A stretch of DNA of 64,000 nt, taken from the NCBI GenBank assembly GCA_963803085.1, contig CAWDLE010000023.1:124001-188000 (forward strand), given 5' to 3'. Source of the stretch: JACVRW01 sp963803085 (GTDB lineage Bacteria; Actinomycetota; Thermoleophilia; Solirubrobacterales; Thermoleophilaceae). Position numbers and translations under genes: made by a program. The notes below the pieces were generated by a model. That model did no database searches. It was not told the DNA's origin and saw only the letters and a list, made by a program, of their open reading frames with translations. This document shows positions 60,625-64,000 of this stretch, in pieces; positions within the stretch are counted from its first letter, which is position 1; each line of letters opens with the position of its first letter.

Positions 60625-62327
60625 GCGACACCACGAATCATTTCCCCACAGACACTGCGGGCCTCCCCGAGGCCCTCGCGCCCGAGGTCGTCGAGCTCTC
60701 AGACGGTGACGAGCTCGAGCTCCGGGTGGCTCCGGTGACCAAGCGCCTCGGCGACGCGACCGTGAGGATGCTGGCCTATAACGGCTCCATTCCAGGCCCG
60801 GTCATCAAGGTCAAGGAGGGCGCCGAGATCGTCGTCCACGTCGAGAACCAGGGCGACATGGATGCCACCGTTCACTGGCACGGGCTCCGCCTCGACAACC
60901 GCTTCGACGGAACGCATGAGACGCAGGCGCCGATCCCCGTTGGCGAGCGCTTCTCGGCGAAGGTGGCGTTCCCTGACCCGGGCGCCTACTGGTACCACCC
61001 CCACATCCGCGAGGACTACGGCCAGGAGATGGGGCTGTACGGCAACCTACTCGTCGAGCCGGCCGATCCGGACTACTGGGCACCGGCAAACCGCGACCTG
61101 CTTCTGACACTCGATGACGTTCTGGTCGAGGACGGCAAGGTCGCGCCCTTCAGCCGGACGGAGACCAACTACGTGGCCATGGGGCGCTTCGGCGAGACGC
61201 TGCTGGTGAACGGGGAGACGGACCAGTCGCTCGACGCACGGCTCGGCGAGGTCGTCCGGCTCTACCTGACGAACACCGCCAACACGCGCACGTTCAAGGT
61301 CGCCCTGCCGGGGGCGGAGCTGAAGCTTGTCGGCGGGGACAGCGGTCACGTCGAGCGCGAGGAGTTCGTCGAGGAGGTCGTCCTCGCGCCCTCCGAACGT
61401 GTGGTCCTGGACGTTCTGTTCGATAGACCCGGCGACCTGACGCTCGAGCACCGAACCCCTGAGCGCGTGTACCCGCTGGCGGCCATCCACGTGAGCGAGG
61501 ATCGCGTCGAGGATTCGTTCGCGGAGCAGTTCGGCGTCCTGCGCACCAATGCCGACATGGTTGCCGAGCGCGAGCGGGTCGCCCCTTACCTGGACGCGGA
61601 GCCCGACAAGACGGTGGGTTTCATCGCGGAGATGGAGATGGAGGTCCCGGAGGGCCCGGTGGTCTACGCCTGCCCGATGCATCCGGAGGTGGTTCAGGAC
61701 GAGCCGGGTACCTGCCCCGAGTGCGGCATGAAGCTGCTCGCGGTCGCGGCTCCCACGGGCGGGTACACCTGCCCGATGCACCCCGAGGTTACGAGCGAGG
61801 AGCCCGGGCACTGCCCGAAATGCCAGATGAAGCTCGTGCCCGCGGCGCTGGTCGGCGAGGGCGAGCATGGGCACGCCCACGAGGGCCATGACGCAGGGCA
61901 CGCGCACGGCCACGCGACCTCGGACGGCATCGAGTGGGAAGACGACATGGTGGACGTCAACCGGATCACCACGCCGGCGAACATGCGTTGGAAGCTCGTC
62001 GATCGTGAGACGGGCGACGAGAACGCTGCGATCGACTGGCGGTTCCGCGTCGGCGACCAGGTGAAGATCCGCCTGCTCAACGAGATGGCCGGGGACCATC
62101 CGATGCACCACCCGTTCCACGTGCACGGGGCCGGCCGATTCCTCGTGTTGAGCCGCGACGGTACGCCCGAGTCGAACCTCGTCTGGAAGGACACGGTCCT
62201 GGTGCGGACGGGCGAGACCGTCGACATCCTGCTCGACGTGACCAATGTCGGCGTGTGGATGGCGCACTGCCACATCGCGGAGCACCACGAGAGCGGCATG
62301 ATGTTCAGCTTCGAGGTGACGGACTGA
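60621..62327 (+). CDS. Multicopper oxidase with two inserted heavy-metal-binding domains
   Basis: A 568-residue multicopper oxidase. The copper-ligand clusters are HWHG (85-88), WYHPH (124-128), HPFHVHG (497-503) and HCHIAEHHESGM (549-560), so type 1, 2 and 3 sites appear complete. Between cupredoxin domains 2 and 3 lie two CPMHPEV...CPxCxMKL modules (about 349-373 and 381-405), the heavy-metal-binding domain usually seen in copper efflux proteins. A His-rich stretch follows, EHGHAHEGHDAGHAHGH (415-431). There is no signal peptide or Tat motif, which is odd for a copper oxidase. Copper oxidation or detoxification is the likely role. Confidence 0.92.
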   Translation: MSDTTNHFPTDTAGLPEALAPEVVELSDGDELELRVAPVTKRLGDATVRMLAYNGSIPGPVIKVKEGAEIVVHVENQGDMDATVHWHGLRLDNRFDGTHETQAPIPVGERFSAKVAFPDPGAYWYHPHIREDYGQEMGLYGNLLVEPADPDYWAPANRDLLLTLDDVLVEDGKVAPFSRTETNYVAMGRFGETLLVNGETDQSLDARLGEVVRLYLTNTANTRTFKVALPGAELKLVGGDSGHVEREEFVEEVVLAPSERVVLDVLFDRPGDLTLEHRTPERVYPLAAIHVSEDRVEDSFAEQFGVLRTNADMVAERERVAPYLDAEPDKTVGFIAEMEMEVPEGPVVYACPMHPEVVQDEPGTCPECGMKLLAVAAPTGGYTCPMHPEVTSEEPGHCPKCQMKLVPAALVGEGEHGHAHEGHDAGHAHGHATSDGIEWEDDMVDVNRITTPANMRWKLVDRETGDENAAIDWRFRVGDQVKIRLLNEMAGDHPMHHPFHVHGAGRFLVLSRDGTPESNLVWKDTVLVRTGETVDILLDVTNVGVWMAHCHIAEHHESGMMFSFEVTD

Positions 62328-62349
62328 CGAACCGCCGTGAGGTGTGGAG

Positions 62350-62757
62350 CTAAGCGCTGACCGGGACCGGGCTGCTGCGTCGCAGCCGCCGGCGCTCCAA
62401 CCTGGTGAGTCCGCTGGCCCGCGGGTCCGCCAGGACGATCTCATCGGCGCGGCGCGCACTCGCCTCCCGTGCAAGCGTGTCGACCGCTCGCCCGACCTGT
62501 GCGGGGAGAACGCCGAAGTTGACGTCGGTGTGCGGCCCCACCAACTGGGCGGCTCTCGCCAGGTAGTCGCGCGCAAACTCGCGGCAAACGCCGTTCCACA
62601 GCACCGAGCGCGTGTCGCAACAGCGACTCGACGGGCGCTCCTGCGCTGCGAGGGCGAGCACTGTGACGCGGCCGCCGCGCTCGCGGGCCGCCACGCATAG
62701 GCCTCGGAGCGCCTCGTCCGCACTCGCGCTCGGCCGATAGACGACAAGCGTGTGCAT
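62350..62757 (-). CDS. UspA-like protein
   Basis: A 135-residue protein of the universal-stress-protein fold: MHTLVVYRPSASADEALRGLCVAARERGGRVTVLALAAQ opens the alpha/beta sheet, and EIVLADPRASGLTRLERRRLRRSSPVPVSA matches the family C-terminus, though the ATP-binding G-2x-G-9x-G-S/T motif is degenerate. It therefore probably does not bind ATP. Start ATG; upstream on the same strand is the zinc-ribbon gene. Confidence 0.72.
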   Translation of the reverse strand: MHTLVVYRPSASADEALRGLCVAARERGGRVTVLALAAQERPSSRCCDTRSVLWNGVCREFARDYLARAAQLVGPHTDVNFGVLPAQVGRAVDTLAREASARRADEIVLADPRASGLTRLERRRLRRSSPVPVSA

Positions 62758-62768
62758 CGGATGGGAGC

Positions 62769-62969
62769 TTAGGCGTGGAGAGGGGGAGTTCGGTGAAGGT
62801 CTCGAGAGATCCTGCCGACGTGCGCGGAGGGGAACCGCTCGGGGCCGCGATGAATGTTCACTTCCTCCCCGCACATGGGGCAGCGCTGAGGCGGGCGGCA
62901 GCGGGTCGCGGCCCCGAAAGCACGCAGGAACACGCAGTGCTGGCAAACGGCGTAGATCGGAACCTCCAC
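62769..62969 (-). CDS. Small zinc-ribbon protein
   Basis: A 66-residue protein with paired cysteines (YAVCQHCVF and CRPPQRCPMCGEEV) that can form a zinc ribbon, followed by a basic tail. The start is GTG. It lies 11 bases before the Usp-like gene and may be co-transcribed. The domain is small, so a false call is possible, but cysteine spacing argues for a real gene. Confidence 0.6.
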   Translation of the reverse strand: MEVPIYAVCQHCVFLRAFGAATRCRPPQRCPMCGEEVNIHRGPERFPSAHVGRISRDLHRTPPLHA

Positions 62970-63044
62970 ACCTTGGCGTTGTCCGTGCCCGCCGCAACCT
63001 AAACCTGATACGGCGCGGGCCGCCGGGCGGCGAAACTACCGTCC

Positions 63045-64000
63045 GTGGAGAACAACGAGATCGCCGACCGGCTGGACGCATTCGCGGCGTTGCTCGAGCT
63101 GGGTGATGCGAACCCGTACACCACGCGTGCGTACCGGCGTGCCGCCGAGACGATCCGAGACGCGCCGGCGGCGGTGGCGGAGCTCGTGAGGTCAGGGCGT
63201 GTCCGCGAGCTGCGTGGAATCGGCCCGGGGATCGAGGCGCGTCTGCGCGAGCTGGTCGAGACGGGCGAGATCGCCGAGCTGGCGGAGCTGGAAGGCGAAC
63301 TGGCCCCGGACCTGGTCGGCCTCGGCCGCTATCTCGGTCTCAGCGCGAAGCGCTCGGTCGAGCTCGGCCGGGCGCTCGGCGTCCGCACGGCCGACGAGCT
63401 TCGCGCGGCAGCAGCCGACGGCCGGCTGCGAGCCGTGCCGGGAATCGGGCCGAAGACGGAGGCTCGGCTGCTCGAAGCCCTCGCACGCGAGGTCGAGCCG
63501 CGCCCGAGGCGAGGCCTGCTGCTGAACCGCGCCCGGGAGCTGGTGGGAGGCATCGCGGTTGCGCTCGGCGGCGAGGCGGCCGGCGATGTGCGGCGCTGGC
63601 GGGACTCCTGCGAAGAGCTGGCGGTGGTCTGCGCCGCTGCAGATCCGCGGCCAGTGCTGGCGCGCTTCACAGACCTGCCACAGATCGTGGCGGTGCTCGA
63701 GCAGGACGAGCGACGCGCGCTGGGCGTAACGGTCGACGGCGTCCCCGTCGAGCTGGTCGCCGCCGAGCCGGAGCGGTTCGGGACGGCCCTCGTGCGGGCG
63801 ACGGGTTCGCAGGCGTACGTGGCGGCGCTCGAGCCGCTCCCGGAGGCGCCCGACGAGCAGGCGGTCTACCGCGCGCTCGGCATTCCCTGGTGTCCTCCGG
63901 AGCTGCGCGAGCAACCGTTACGCACCTCGCCGCCGGCGCTCGTCGACCTGGCCGACATCCGCGGCGACCTGCACTGCCACACGACGTGGTCGGACGGCAG
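63045..64000 (+). CDS. polX: PolX-type DNA polymerase with PHP domain (3' end outside window)
   Basis: The first ~318 residues of a PolX protein. It has the helix-hairpin-helix N-terminus NNEIADRLDAFAALLELGDANPYTTRAYRRAAETIRDAPAAVAELV...LRGIGPGIEARLRELVETG and a second HhH (VPGIGPKTEARLLEAL). A nucleotidyltransferase-like region follows in which the usual catalytic aspartates are not evident, and the frame ends in DIRGDLHCHTTWSDG, the start of the PHP domain. PolX proteins act in DNA repair. The start is GTG. Confidence 0.9.
   Translation, partial: MENNEIADRLDAFAALLELGDANPYTTRAYRRAAETIRDAPAAVAELVRSGRVRELRGIGPGIEARLRELVETGEIAELAELEGELAPDLVGLGRYLGLSAKRSVELGRALGVRTADELRAAAADGRLRAVPGIGPKTEARLLEALAREVEPRPRRGLLLNRARELVGGIAVALGGEAAGDVRRWRDSCEELAVVCAAADPRPVLARFTDLPQIVAVLEQDERRALGVTVDGVPVELVAAEPERFGTALVRATGSQAYVAALEPLPEAPDEQAVYRALGIPWCPPELREQPLRTSPPALVDLADIRGDLHCHTTWSDG

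Overview
The window is about 64 kb of very GC-rich chromosome, densely coded on both strands with many GTG starts and 4-base start/stop overlaps. I see no transposase, integrase, phage gene, rRNA or CRISPR array. The gene content points to a high-GC actinobacterium, and I infer the deep-branching class Thermoleophilia (Solirubrobacterales-like). The pointers are F420 genes (fbiC, fgd), an EthA-type monooxygenase, an LpqY-SugABC trehalose importer, an ECF42 sigma factor with its DGPF partner, a c-di-AMP riboswitch, a Ccm (system I) cytochrome c pathway with a cysteine-type CcmE, and many DUF families common in actinobacteria. The phylum call is fairly safe; the class is a guess.

Layout. 1-4.9 kb: the end of argS, a DUF5995 gene, a secreted hydrolase, the ccmG-ccmH-ccdA operon and a tRNA-Gly. 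4.9-9.6 kb: a diverged inverted repeat followed by lpqY-sugA-sugB-sugC. 9.6-11.6 kb: small metabolic genes and an ArsR-ArsC fusion with an operator. 11.6-18.9 kb: a large LuxR/LAL regulator divergent from a FAD oxidase, a metallophosphoesterase and ethA. 19-22.1 kb: a PadR gene pair and the ECF42/DGPF pair with a recognisable ECF42-type promoter. 22.2-26.3 kb: an SDR, fgd and fbiC. 26.3-31.3 kb: a secreted protein, a GH2 enzyme, a CPA1 antiporter, a proline-rich surface protein and a cupin. 31.3-34.4 kb: ccmE-ccmF-ccmI-like-secG. 34.4-41.7 kb: tldE/tldD, yceI, an amine oxidase, a CBS protein, DUF554, VOC and DsbA-like genes. 41.8-43.5 kb: a c-di-AMP riboswitch with its cell-wall gene, then a scrambled metallophosphoesterase pseudogene. 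43.5-48.8 kb: an operon-like run with an NhaA-DsbA fusion and a trehalose-synthase-like GH13 enzyme. 48.9-58.3 kb: a hydrolase, a SnoaL-like protein, a second CPA1 antiporter and a tightly coupled lipid/sterol-type operon (GMC oxidoreductase, hydrolase, acetoacetate-decarboxylase-like, membrane protein, patatin). 58.4-64 kb: a UPF0104 membrane protein, a flavin monooxygenase coupled to a multicopper oxidase carrying inserted heavy-metal domains, a Usp-like protein, a zinc ribbon and the start of a PolX-type polymerase.

Functional links. Trehalose import (lpqY-sugABC) and trehalose/maltose conversion (the GH13 enzyme) are both present. Cytochrome c maturation is split over two loci about 27 kb apart. 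fbiC makes the deazaflavin core of F420, which fgd, overlapping it by 4 bases, would reduce. Redox and metal handling recur: DsbA domains, ArsC, multicopper oxidase and flavin monooxygenases.

Sequence quality. Six otherwise conserved genes (arsR-arsC, fbiC, GH2, ccmF, DUF554 and a small membrane gene) are each interrupted by one apparent single-base frameshift. Five fit one extra base and one fits a missing base. Residual assembly error is the simplest explanation, but it needs checking. The most distinctive signals I found are the internally inverted metallophosphoesterase pseudogene, the CxxxF-type CcmE, the multicopper oxidase with two heavy-metal domains, the five-gene GMC/patatin operon, and several unassigned operator-like palindromes.
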